This document shows positions 1 through 8,921 of a DNA stretch of 33,370 bases, one piece after another. The translations under genes and the position numbers were made by a program. Numbering within the stretch: position 1 is the first letter of the stretch; every line of letters starts with the position of its first letter. The notes under the pieces are model-generated. The model did no database searches. It worked only from the letters and a program-made list of their open reading frames with translations, and was not told the DNA's origin. Origin of the DNA: JBIOHP01 sp044449065 (GTDB lineage: Bacteria; Bacteroidota; Ignavibacteria; UBA10030; SZUA-254); the NCBI GenBank assembly GCA_044449065.1, contig JBIOHP010000034.1, positions 1-33,370 of the forward strand, written 5' to 3'.

Positions 1-1
1 T

Positions 2-3000
2 ACATTTAAGAACGTGAGCGGACTCGCGAACAGCACGGTCTATTACTGGCGCGTCCGGGCGAAGAATATCGGCGGATGGAGCGGCTGGTCGAACAGGTGG
101 AACTTTACGACAATTATAGGAGCTCCTTTTGCCCCGAATCTGATAACACCCACAAACAATGCGACAAATCAATCCGTCTCACCGACGATGGTGTGGAATC
201 TTTCGGCATCGGCGACAGCGTATCACATCCAGGTAGCAACCGACACCGGCTTTACAACCAGAGTCATCCCCGATGACACGACACTGACCGATACATTTAA
301 AAACGTAAGCGGATTAACGAACAGCACGATCTATTACTGGCGTGTTCGGTCAAAGAATGTAGGCGGATGGAGCGGCTGGTCGACAAGATGGAGCTTTACC
401 ACGATCATAGCGGCGCCACTCACGCCGAATCTCGTAACTCCGTCAAACGGATCAACGAATCAACCCATCACACCGACGATGGTATGGAATCATTCGGCTA
501 CTTCTACAGCGTATCATATCCAAATTGCGACTGATACGGGCTTTACAAGCAGAATCATCCCAGATGACACAACGTTAACCGATACATTTAAAAATGTCAG
601 CGGATTAACGAACAGCACGGTTTATTACTGGCGCGTGCGGGCGAAGAATGTGGGAGGATGGAGCGGCTGGTCGACGAGGTGGAGCTTTACGACAGTTATC
701 GCAGCGCCTCTTTCTCCGAACCTTCTAACCCCCGCAAACAATGCGATAAATCAACCCGTCTCACCGACGATGGTATGGAATCATTCAGCCACCGCGACAG
801 CATATCACATTCAGGTGGCAACCGACACCGGCTTTACAAGCAGAGTCATTCCCGATGACACCACATTGACGGATACATTTAAGAACGTAAGTGGACTCGC
901 GAACAGCACGGTCTATTACTGGCGCGTGCAGGCGAAGAACCTGGGCGGATGGAGCGGCTGGTCGACGAGGTGGGGCTTTACCACGATCATAGCGGCGCCT
1001 ATCGCTCCGAATCTCATAACACCGACAAACAATGCGATAGATCAATCCATCTCACCGACGATGGTGTGGAGTCAGTCAACGACGGCGACAGCGTACCATA
1101 TCCAGGTAGCGACCGATACCGGATTTACGAGCAAGGTCATCCCCGATGATACAACGCTGACCGATACATTTAAAAATGTCAGCGGACTCACGAACAGCAC
1201 GGTTTATTACTGGCGCGTGAGAGCGAAGAATATCGGCGGATGGAGCGGCTGGTCGAACAGGTGGAGCTTCACCACGATCATCGCAGCACCGCTTGCACCG
1301 AATTTGATAATACCCGCAAACAATGCGACAAATCAATCCGTCTCACCGATAATGTTATGGAATCATTCTCTCACGGCGACAGCATATCACATTCAGGTGG
1401 CAACCGACACCGGCTTTACAAGCAGAGTCATTCCCGATGACACCACATTGACGGATACATTTAAGAACGTAAGCGGACTCGCGAACAGCACGGTCTATTA
1501 CTGGCGCGTGCAGGCGAAGAACCTGGGCGGATGGAGCGGCTGGTCAACAAGGTGGAGTTTTACCACGATCATAGCGGCGCCACTCACGCCGAATCTCATA
1601 ACTCCGTCAAACGGATCAACGAATCAACCCATCACACCCACGATGGTATGGAATCTTTCGGTATCGGCGACAGCATATCACATTCAGGTAGCGACCGACA
1701 CCGGCTTTACCATCAAAGTTATCCCCGATGACACAACGCTAACGGATACATTTAAAAATGTCAACGGATTAACGAACAGCACGGTCTATTACTGGCGCGT
1801 GCGGGCGAAGAATGTGGGCGGATGGAGCGGCTGGTCAACAAGGTGGAGCTTTACCACGATCATCGCAGCGCCTCTTTCACCGAACCTCATAACTCCATCG
1901 AACGGATCAACGAATCAGTCTGCGTCACCGACGATGGTATGGAATCATTCGATTACTGCGACAGCGTATCACATCCAGGTGGCAACAGACACGGGCTTTA
2001 CGAGCAAAGTTATTCCTGACGACACTACATTAACCGACACGTTTAAGAACGTGAGTGGATTAACGAACAAGACGATCTATTACTGGCGCGTCCGGGCGAA
2101 GAATATCGGCGGATGGAGCGGCTGGTCAACAAAGTGGAGCTTTACCACGATTATCGCAGCGCCAGGTATACCGGTACTTCTCAATCCGATAAGTAATTCG
2201 ATAGATCAGCCGACTACACTAATGTTTCGATGGCAGCAATTACCCACAACCATATCCTATCATATCCAGGTGGCGACCGACACCGGGTTTACGAGCAAGG
2301 ATATCCCCGATGATACGACACTGACCGATACGTTTAAGAACGTAAGCGGATTAACGAACAGCACTGTCTATTACTGGCGTGTTCGGGCGAAGAATGTGGG
2401 CGGATGGAGCGGCTGGTCAAACAGGTGGAGCTTTACCACGATCATAGCAACGCCTCCTCCACCGAACCTCATAACTCCGACAAACGGATCAACGAATCAG
2501 TCCGTGTCACCGACCATGGTGTGGAATCTTTCGGCATCGGCGACAGCGTATCACATCCAGATAGCGACCGACACCGGCTTTACCATCAAAGTTATCCCGG
2601 ATGACACGACACTGACAGATACATTTAAAAATTTCAGCGGATTAATGAACAGTACGGTCTATTACTGGCGCGTGCGGACGAAGAATGTGGGCGGATGGAG
2701 CGGCTGGTCAACGAGGTGGAGCTTTACCACGATCATAGCAACGCCTCTTTCACCGAATCTGATAACACCCACAAACAATGCGACAAATCAATCCGTCACA
2801 CCGACGATGGTGTGGAATCATTCAGCATCGGCGACAGCGTATAACATCCAGGTGGCAACCGACACGGGATTTACGAGCAAGGTAATACCCGATGATACAA
2901 CCCTGACAGATACGTTTAAGAACATGAGTGGATTAACGAACAGTACTATCTATTACTGGCGCGTGCAGGCAAAGAACATCAGCGGTTGGAGTGGTTGGTC

Positions 3001-3319
3001 AACTAGGTGGAGTTTTACTACGATCATAGCGGCGCCACTTGTACCGAATCTCATGGCTCCCCCAAACGGTGCGACAGATCAGCCCGCCTCCCCAACAATG
3101 GTATGGAATCATTCTCGTACGGCAACATCGTATCACATTCAGGTGGCAACCGATAGTGCCTTTGCCTTAAAGGTTATTCCCGATGACACGACATTAACCG
3201 ATACATTTAAAAATGTCAGTGGACTCAAGTATAACATGTCATATTACTGGCGTGTACGCGCGAAGAATGCGGGTGGGTGGAGTAATTGGTCACCAACTTG
3301 GATATTAACAACGACTTCA
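2..3319 (+). repeat. Tandem 291-bp coding repeats (FN3 units)
   Basis: Eleven complete units of 291 bp (97 codons) plus one partial unit at the edge. Complete units begin near 122, 413, 704, 995, 1286, 1577, 1868, 2159, 2450, 2741 and 3032. Each encodes AP..PNL.TP, then YHIQVATDTGFT, IPDDTTLTDTFKN, YYWRV and GGWSGWS. Identity is at the DNA level and patchy: the YHIQ-to-WSGWS half is nearly invariant, while the linker alternates between a TPTNNATNQ type and a TPSNGSTNQ type. Units fade into diverged copies at the right end (unit 12 has WSNWS). The array continues past the left edge, so its full copy number is unknown. Confidence 0.95.
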
Positions 3320-6300
3320 CCCAGGATGGTTATCACTGTTTCCACATCGAGAGATACAATCGTTCTTGGAGATACCTTGACCTATTCAATTCATTTTAAA
3401 AATACAGGGTTAATTGATCTCACACACTTTACGATATTGGACACTCTGCACCCGCATTTAATAAATATTCGGGTTTCTCCAAATGCACAAGTGAATGGTT
3501 CTATTGTTCGATATATTCCCCAAACTCTCAATGCCGGAGTAGAAGATTCGATAATAATTATTGCCAGTGTCTCTAATTCATCTTCAGCAAGTGAGGTTAT
3601 CAGTAACAGAGTTATTGCGACGTCGGATCAATTAACGCCTCAAGTTGCCGAGGCGTCCTTCCTCGCAAGATTTATTCCTCATCCCAGTTTGAATTTGACT
3701 ATCTCCGTTTCCACTGATACTGTACTGGTGGGGGATACACTACGGTATATCATCAAGTTCGGAAACAATGGAAATGTTATGTTGCACAGTGTTTCAATTG
3801 TCAATAGAATCCCATCCGTTTTAAAGATTATATCAACCACCGGTGGGGACACATTAGAGGGTAATATTGTGTGGACCTCCAAAGACACGATGGTTATTGG
3901 TGAAATGGATTCAATTACGGTTCAGACTAATGTTCCGATTAATACGCTGGACAATATAGCTCTTTTAGATACTGTGTGGGCATTTACTAATCAATCGGGT
4001 AAAATAATGGCTTATACTAAGACCATAACGAAATACCCCGGGGTTCCATCTACCCCCAGGTTGATATTTCCGTCGAATAATTCTACCGGTCAGCCCACAA
4101 CTCTGACTCTGGTTTGGCATAAATCGATAAACGGAGTTTCATATAACGTCCAGGTGGCAACGGATACAGCGTTCATGAACATGGTCATACCGGTTGACAC
4201 CACGTTGGTTGAAACGTTGAAAACAGTCTCAAGTTTATTGAGGAACACCGTGTATTACTGGCGTGTGCGATCAAAAGATATAAGAGGTTGGAGTGATTGG
4301 TCAACTCGATGGAGTTTTTCTACAATTCCTCCAACACCCATTACGCCTCTTCTCATTGCACCGGCTGATAAATCCGTAGATCAACGAATATCGCAAATCT
4401 TTCTGTGGAACCGGGCGGCATATGCAAGCTCGTACCGTTTTCAGATAGCGACTGATTCCGATTTTGTTCAAAACATCGTCACGGATGATTCGTCGTTAGT
4501 TGATACGTCGAAGAAAATCGCTAATCTAAATATTGGCACAACATATTATTGGAGAGTGCGTGCAATAAATGCGGGTGGGTGGAGTAATTGGTCGATGATC
4601 TGGAAATTAACAACGGCTTCTCCGCGGATGATTATCTCCAAAATCGTTTCTAAAGATACAGTCATCTTCGGTGATACCGTATCCTATGTTATTCATTTAA
4701 AGAATACCGGAATAATTGATTTAACTCATTTCGCTGTTGTGGATACATTGAACCCTCATCTTATCAGGATTCAAGTTTCATCAAATGCACAGGTGAACGG
4801 AACAATTGTTCAATATAATCCACAATCGCTTATTGCCGGAGGGGAGGATTCGATAAAAATTATTGCGACTGTATCGAATCCAACCTTTACGAGTGAATAT
4901 ATTCTGAATCAGGTTTTCGCGCGAGCTGATAATTTGGCGCCCCAGGCTTCCGAAGCGAGTATTTATGCAATGCCGCCAATACACGCCGGTTTGGATTTGC
5001 AATTACAAGTATCTTCGGATACGATCGTCGTCGGGGATTCCTTAATTTATAAGATCACTTTTGGAAATAGCGGAAATGTAACTCTGCACAACGTTTCCAT
5101 CGTTAATAAAATTCCGGCAAGCCTTCAAGTGGATTCCGTTTATGGCGGCGATATTATTGTCGGCAACACGATCTTGACTGCCAGAGACACAATGCGGATT
5201 AATGAAAAAGATTCTGTCATTATCCTTGCCATCGCCCCGAAAAATACTCCCAATAGCATTAACCTCGTGGACACGGTATGGGCGTTCTCGAAAGAGACCG
5301 GTGAGGAGATCGCGCACGTTTCTACAATCACAAAAGTTGTTATTCTGGATCATTCTTGTAGAATGCTCGTTGAGGCAAGTCCGAGGGAAATTGCCGGAGA
5401 TGGACGAAGTGCAGCTCTTTTAGCGGTATGGGTGGATGATACCCTTGGGCATCCAAAACCGGATGGCACCCCGATTCGTCTGATAACCAACAGAGGCATG
5501 TTCTCCAACGGGAAAGATACAATGATTATTTCCACGCGCGACGGTTTCGTGCTTGATTCATTGAAATATTATTTGCCGCTAAATTCTACCGACACTGCAA
5601 TTGTACAGGTCTCATCCCATGACAGTGATATTTGTTATAGTTCTGCTACTGTTCCTGTGATATTTTATCCGGGAGCGATTTATGGAATTATTTTAGATAA
5701 TCATGGCGGCGCTCCCGTGCAAGGAGGAACTGTCCGCCTTTATTCCTCCGCTGGCGCTATCGTTGATAGTACAATTTCCGGCACAGATGGGAAATATATA
5801 ATTCCGATCCAACGAACAGATCTATACAGTATATCGGTAATAACCAAATCGAATTTTGGTCAAACTATGGAAAGTAAGTCTTCAATGAATGTCCAGATTC
5901 CGGCCAGCGGTGGAGTTTCCGCACTGCCGAACAATAATTCAATTAGTGGAACTCTATATTTCTTGAACACAAATGCGCCGATTCACAAGCCGGAGATAAA
6001 ATTAATATTGAAGACCTATTCATCAAATAACGTGAGTGTGATGATTGATTCCTCCAAGACTGATTCGACGGGATCTTATATCTTTCATAATGTGGCGCCC
6101 GGACAATATGGTATCGAATTGCAGCATGCATACCTTCAGGGAACCGTTGGTACTCCGAATGTGCTCGCCTCTCAAACGCTCGTGGGCGCGGATATTCCTG
6201 TAGGGTGGATCGGGAGTCTTCAGTTCGCGTTAACGGGACCTGGTAACGTATTATCGTCTGATACCGCCGTTTATCATATCGCAATTCAAAATACGACGCA

Positions 6301-8137
6301 ATTCAACGTGACAAACACAATTGTTGTGGATACACTTGATCCGATGATGATGTTTGTAAACGCAAGCGATAACGGCGCCTATGATGCGGCTAACCGCCGG
6401 GTAATCTGGAACCTCGATACGCTTCATTCAATGACGGCTAAAACACTTACAATGTACGTTGCATTCAGCAATTCGTTGGTAGGATCAATCACATTGAATA
6501 ACCATGCAACGGTAACATCGGATCAAACCCCACCCGTTTCAGCCGTTACCTCGAGCGCAGTTACACAGCTCTACTCGCCAGTCCTTCTTGTCCCGGTTAA
6601 TAACGCCGTCGGTCAACCAAATTATCTTTTATTCAGCTGGAAATCTTCTCAGGGCGCGACGAGGTATCACTTAATAATAAATAACAAAAACACCGGAACG
6701 GTTCTTTTTAATGATTCGAATGTGACTTCAACCTCAATTCAGATCAAATTAGATTCTGAAGGAAGCTATAGCTGGACGGTATGCGCAGGAAATTTGTATA
6801 GTGAGACTAAAAATTCACAAATATTCACTGTGAACATCGGAAAGATTTCAATAGCGCCGGCAACCCCAATCCGCTTCCCGGCAATTTCCCAATCAACGAC
6901 GGATTTCAGAATGTTCAGCCTACCCGGCATTGTTGATAGCGTAACAATCGGCACAATTTTACCGGGCAAGTCGGGTATTGATTGGCGGGTGTTCAGGGAT
7001 AACGGCGCTGATACAAATTATTTCGAACAACTGAATGAGAGTTCAACATTTCATACAGGTGAAGGTTACTGGCTTGTTAAAAACGGTGATTTCAATCTAC
7101 CCGTCGTCGCCTCTATGCCGTCGTTGGATTCGAATGCAAATTACACAATTTCCCTCCATAATGGTTGGAATATTATTGGAAATCCTTTTGCCGCGCCCGT
7201 GGTATGGTCTGAAATTCTTCGTGTTAACACCCTGAATCCAAACACAAAATTAGTTACCTATATCGGTCAATTTCAGGATACAGTGACAGTGCTCGCTCCA
7301 TTCAGCGGTTATTATTATTCGAACGATGTGAATAGAGATTCTCTTCTTATACCATATCCTATTGCGCCGCCGGTTCAGCCGGTTACCACGGGAAAATTCG
7401 ATTGGCGATTGCAAGTCATGTTTGAATCATCGTTGAATAATGATGAAGCGAATTATGTCGGCGTCGCGCCTGATATTAATTCGCTTCGCGGAACGATGAA
7501 TAACCGCAAACCGCCTGCTTTTCTAGATCAGGGCTCGCTTTATTTCAATTATGCTGAAAATGGCCAGAAATATAAAAAATATTGCACAGATTTCCGTCAA
7601 TCCATGGGCGATGGGCAAGTGTGGAATTTTGAAGTTTTAAATCCGAAACGCCTGGACGCTAAAATCCGATTCAAGGGGATCGAGCAAGTTCCACCCGGCT
7701 ATAAAATCATGCTGGTTAATCTATCGAATAGCGCCCCGGTGGATTTGCGTGCGGCAAATGTTTACCCGTACAAAACCGTTTCGGAAAAAATGCGGTTTAA
7801 GTTAATCGTTGGAAATGCCTCGTTTGTTGAGAAAGAACTCGCAGCATTACAGCCGAAAACGTATGAACTGACTCAAAATTATCCTAATCCATTCAACCCT
7901 GCTACATCGATTAGCTTCAGCGTCCCGGCTCGAGCCGCGATCCGGGTAGAAGTTGTCAATATACTCGGTCAGCGTGTTTCAACATTGGCGGAAGGAACCT
8001 ATGACCCGGGATTTTACACTGCGATTTGGAACGGAACAAACCAGTTTGGACAACCCGCATCCAGCGGCATATATTTCTATCGGTTGACTGCCGACGGGAA
8101 AATAATACAATCGCGCAAAATGATATTGTTGAAATGA
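2..8137 (+). CDS. Giant T9SS-secreted FN3/DUF11 adhesin (5' truncated by window edge)
   Basis: The reading frame is open from base 2, in the middle of a repeat, so the true start lies upstream; the GTG at 14 is not a start. In order: one partial and eleven complete 97-residue fibronectin III-like units (to about 3319), two DUF11-type domains (3323-4035), two diverged FN3 units (4036-4622), two more DUF11 domains (4626-5345), a Big-1/invasin-like domain (5352-5670), two carboxypeptidase-regulatory-like beta sandwiches (5671-6205), a fifth DUF11 (6206-6570), an FN3-like unit, a module with GEGYWLV and NGWNIIGNPF (6895-7370), a beta module, and a type IX sorting domain (QNYPNPFNP near 7875, ending SRKMILLK). 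It is probably a cell-surface fibre or adhesin exported by Sec and then T9SS. The ligand is unknown. The stop overlaps the ribosome-binding region of the next gene. The domain families are recognised by pattern; the adhesin role is inferred. Confidence 0.93.
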   Translation, partial: TFKNVSGLANSTVYYWRVRAKNIGGWSGWSNRWNFTTIIGAPFAPNLITPTNNATNQSVSPTMVWNLSASATAYHIQVATDTGFTTRVIPDDTTLTDTFKNVSGLTNSTIYYWRVRSKNVGGWSGWSTRWSFTTIIAAPLTPNLVTPSNGSTNQPITPTMVWNHSATSTAYHIQIATDTGFTSRIIPDDTTLTDTFKNVSGLTNSTVYYWRVRAKNVGGWSGWSTRWSFTTVIAAPLSPNLLTPANNAINQPVSPTMVWNHSATATAYHIQVATDTGFTSRVIPDDTTLTDTFKNVSGLANSTVYYWRVQAKNLGGWSGWSTRWGFTTIIAAPIAPNLITPTNNAIDQSISPTMVWSQSTTATAYHIQVATDTGFTSKVIPDDTTLTDTFKNVSGLTNSTVYYWRVRAKNIGGWSGWSNRWSFTTIIAAPLAPNLIIPANNATNQSVSPIMLWNHSLTATAYHIQVATDTGFTSRVIPDDTTLTDTFKNVSGLANSTVYYWRVQAKNLGGWSGWSTRWSFTTIIAAPLTPNLITPSNGSTNQPITPTMVWNLSVSATAYHIQVATDTGFTIKVIPDDTTLTDTFKNVNGLTNSTVYYWRVRAKNVGGWSGWSTRWSFTTIIAAPLSPNLITPSNGSTNQSASPTMVWNHSITATAYHIQVATDTGFTSKVIPDDTTLTDTFKNVSGLTNKTIYYWRVRAKNIGGWSGWSTKWSFTTIIAAPGIPVLLNPISNSIDQPTTLMFRWQQLPTTISYHIQVATDTGFTSKDIPDDTTLTDTFKNVSGLTNSTVYYWRVRAKNVGGWSGWSNRWSFTTIIATPPPPNLITPTNGSTNQSVSPTMVWNLSASATAYHIQIATDTGFTIKVIPDDTTLTDTFKNFSGLMNSTVYYWRVRTKNVGGWSGWSTRWSFTTIIATPLSPNLITPTNNATNQSVTPTMVWNHSASATAYNIQVATDTGFTSKVIPDDTTLTDTFKNMSGLTNSTIYYWRVQAKNISGWSGWSTRWSFTTIIAAPLVPNLMAPPNGATDQPASPTMVWNHSRTATSYHIQVATDSAFALKVIPDDTTLTDTFKNVSGLKYNMSYYWRVRAKNAGGWSNWSPTWILTTTSPRMVITVSTSRDTIVLGDTLTYSIHFKNTGLIDLTHFTILDTLHPHLINIRVSPNAQVNGSIVRYIPQTLNAGVEDSIIIIASVSNSSSASEVISNRVIATSDQLTPQVAEASFLARFIPHPSLNLTISVSTDTVLVGDTLRYIIKFGNNGNVMLHSVSIVNRIPSVLKIISTTGGDTLEGNIVWTSKDTMVIGEMDSITVQTNVPINTLDNIALLDTVWAFTNQSGKIMAYTKTITKYPGVPSTPRLIFPSNNSTGQPTTLTLVWHKSINGVSYNVQVATDTAFMNMVIPVDTTLVETLKTVSSLLRNTVYYWRVRSKDIRGWSDWSTRWSFSTIPPTPITPLLIAPADKSVDQRISQIFLWNRAAYASSYRFQIATDSDFVQNIVTDDSSLVDTSKKIANLNIGTTYYWRVRAINAGGWSNWSMIWKLTTASPRMIISKIVSKDTVIFGDTVSYVIHLKNTGIIDLTHFAVVDTLNPHLIRIQVSSNAQVNGTIVQYNPQSLIAGGEDSIKIIATVSNPTFTSEYILNQVFARADNLAPQASEASIYAMPPIHAGLDLQLQVSSDTIVVGDSLIYKITFGNSGNVTLHNVSIVNKIPASLQVDSVYGGDIIVGNTILTARDTMRINEKDSVIILAIAPKNTPNSINLVDTVWAFSKETGEEIAHVSTITKVVILDHSCRMLVEASPREIAGDGRSAALLAVWVDDTLGHPKPDGTPIRLITNRGMFSNGKDTMIISTRDGFVLDSLKYYLPLNSTDTAIVQVSSHDSDICYSSATVPVIFYPGAIYGIILDNHGGAPVQGGTVRLYSSAGAIVDSTISGTDGKYIIPIQRTDLYSISVITKSNFGQTMESKSSMNVQIPASGGVSALPNNNSISGTLYFLNTNAPIHKPEIKLILKTYSSNNVSVMIDSSKTDSTGSYIFHNVAPGQYGIELQHAYLQGTVGTPNVLASQTLVGADIPVGWIGSLQFALTGPGNVLSSDTAVYHIAIQNTTQFNVTNTIVVDTLDPMMMFVNASDNGAYDAANRRVIWNLDTLHSMTAKTLTMYVAFSNSLVGSITLNNHATVTSDQTPPVSAVTSSAVTQLYSPVLLVPVNNAVGQPNYLLFSWKSSQGATRYHLIINNKNTGTVLFNDSNVTSTSIQIKLDSEGSYSWTVCAGNLYSETKNSQIFTVNIGKISIAPATPIRFPAISQSTTDFRMFSLPGIVDSVTIGTILPGKSGIDWRVFRDNGADTNYFEQLNESSTFHTGEGYWLVKNGDFNLPVVASMPSLDSNANYTISLHNGWNIIGNPFAAPVVWSEILRVNTLNPNTKLVTYIGQFQDTVTVLAPFSGYYYSNDVNRDSLLIPYPIAPPVQPVTTGKFDWRLQVMFESSLNNDEANYVGVAPDINSLRGTMNNRKPPAFLDQGSLYFNYAENGQKYKKYCTDFRQSMGDGQVWNFEVLNPKRLDAKIRFKGIEQVPPGYKIMLVNLSNSAPVDLRAANVYPYKTVSEKMRFKLIVGNASFVEKELAALQPKTYELTQNYPNPFNPATSISFSVPARAAIRVEVVNILGQRVSTLAEGTYDPGFYTAIWNGTNQFGQPASSGIYFYRLTADGKIIQSRKMILLK

Positions 8138-8143
8138 GGAAAG
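8137..8143 (+). promoter_or_regulatory. Ribosome binding site choosing the ATG at 8146
   Basis: AGGAAAG begins on the last base of the upstream TGA stop and lies two bases before the ATG at 8146. This favours 8146 over the in-frame ATG at 8134, which overlaps the stop as ATGA. Confidence 0.55.
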
Positions 8144-8145
8144 CC

Positions 8146-8661
8146 ATGACGTCATTGGTCCGATCTAAAAAATTTATTTTTAGCTTGCTCGCCGCCATCT
8201 TATTGAACGCGATCGTGTGCCCCTATGCAGCAGCAGATGATAAAAAAGTTGTGGTGGAGAATGTTCACTTCGATCAGAGCGGGAATATTATAACCATCTC
8301 TTATGATCTGATTGGACCCGAAGACGCGAATTATACTGTTTCCGTGAAACTAAGAATCGAAGACGATAAATCGTTTGGATATGTGCCTAAAGATTTAACC
8401 GGCGACGTCGGCAATGGACATTTTGCCGGTAAAAGTCGAAAAATTGTTTGGAACATGCCGGCAGATTCTCCTATGCTATCGACTACATTTCAATTTTACT
8501 TTGAAGTTAACGCAGAAATAGTTTCCACATGGATGAATCCTTATCTGTTATTGGGCGGAGCTTTTGTTATCGGAGGCGTGGCAATAATCTTGCTCTCTTC
8601 CGGAACCGATGTTGTTCCGCCTCAACCCCATTTACCATTAATGCCGCCGGGAAGACCATAG
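8146..8661 (+). CDS. Secreted or membrane-anchored beta-sandwich protein, unknown function
   Basis: 171 residues. The N-terminus (RSKKFIFSLLAAILLNAIV, then AAADDKK) is a typical Sec signal peptide. A beta-rich domain follows (about 30-125) with the pattern ITISYDL, GDVG and KIVWNMP. This resembles an uncharacterised domain in Bacteroidota surface proteins that usually ends in VWDV; the link is from memory and tentative. A hydrophobic segment (about 132-152, YLLLGGAFVIGGVAIILLSS) and a short proline-rich tail suggest a C-terminal membrane anchor. There is no T9SS sorting domain. The gene starts 8 nt after the giant adhesin stop, so it is probably co-translated with it and may help its assembly or anchoring. 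An in-frame ATG at 8134 is an alternative start, and an open frame reaches further upstream inside the adhesin gene. Confidence 0.8.
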   Translation: MTSLVRSKKFIFSLLAAILLNAIVCPYAAADDKKVVVENVHFDQSGNIITISYDLIGPEDANYTVSVKLRIEDDKSFGYVPKDLTGDVGNGHFAGKSRKIVWNMPADSPMLSTTFQFYFEVNAEIVSTWMNPYLLLGGAFVIGGVAIILLSSGTDVVPPQPHLPLMPPGRP

Positions 8662-8736
8662 CCCCAATTGGACATTTTTAGGAGACTACTACGCTTTCTA
8701 TTTTGTGAAGGATTGATGGAAAATTCCAAGAAATTC

Positions 8737-8765
8737 TTGCAAAAAATATACTTTTTGTGTATATT
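8737..8765 (+). promoter_or_regulatory. Sigma70-type promoter of tRNA-Asp
   Basis: TTGCAA (8737-8742), a 17-bp spacer and TATATT (8760-8765). The expected transcription start lies some 28 bp before the tRNA. The architecture matches the promoters at 13460 and 29652. Confidence 0.7.
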
Positions 8766-8799
8766 TAAAGCCTGTCTTTATTATTAGAAAACACGATTC

Positions 8800-8877
8800 G
8801 GGGTCGTAGCTCAGTTTGGTTAGAGCGCCTGCCTGTCACGCAGGAAGTCGCGGGTTCGAGTCCCGTCGGCCCCGCCA
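8800..8877 (+). tRNA. tRNA-Asp (GTC anticodon)
   Basis: The cloverleaf folds fully by eye. The acceptor GGGGTCG (8800-8806) pairs with CGGCCCC (8867-8873), with one G-U pair. The D arm is GCTC/GAGC. The anticodon arm is CCTGC-CTGTCAC-GCAGG with anticodon GTC, and the T arm is GCGGG-TTCGAGT-CCCGT (one G-U pair). The discriminator base G is the aspartate identity base. CCA is encoded (8875-8877). No terminator follows before the next gene. Confidence 0.98.
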
Positions 8878-8921
8878 AGATAGACGCCAATGAATCGGTG
8901 AACGTACGGTGTAAGCAATTT

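Noticed and set aside
14..16. GTG as the start codon of the first protein
   Set aside because: The frame is open to base 2 and encodes repeat sequence before it; the gene is simply cut by the window edge.
76..2604. Series of 65-66 residue frames on + and 86-residue frames on - spaced 291 bp apart
   Set aside because: They are out-of-frame shadows of the FN3 repeats. They recur only because the DNA repeat is homogenised, and they have no ribosome sites.
2..3319. CRISPR array or noncoding tandem repeat
   Set aside because: The 291-bp units are contiguous, in frame and coding, without spacer structure.
5042..5353. Minus-strand frame of 103 residues
   Set aside because: It lies opposite the well-supported DUF11 region, with no family resemblance or ribosome site.
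8716..8787. 23-residue open frame with AAGGA before its ATG
   Set aside because: It overlaps the well-placed tRNA promoter, and the ribosome site is only 3 nt from the ATG; probably chance.
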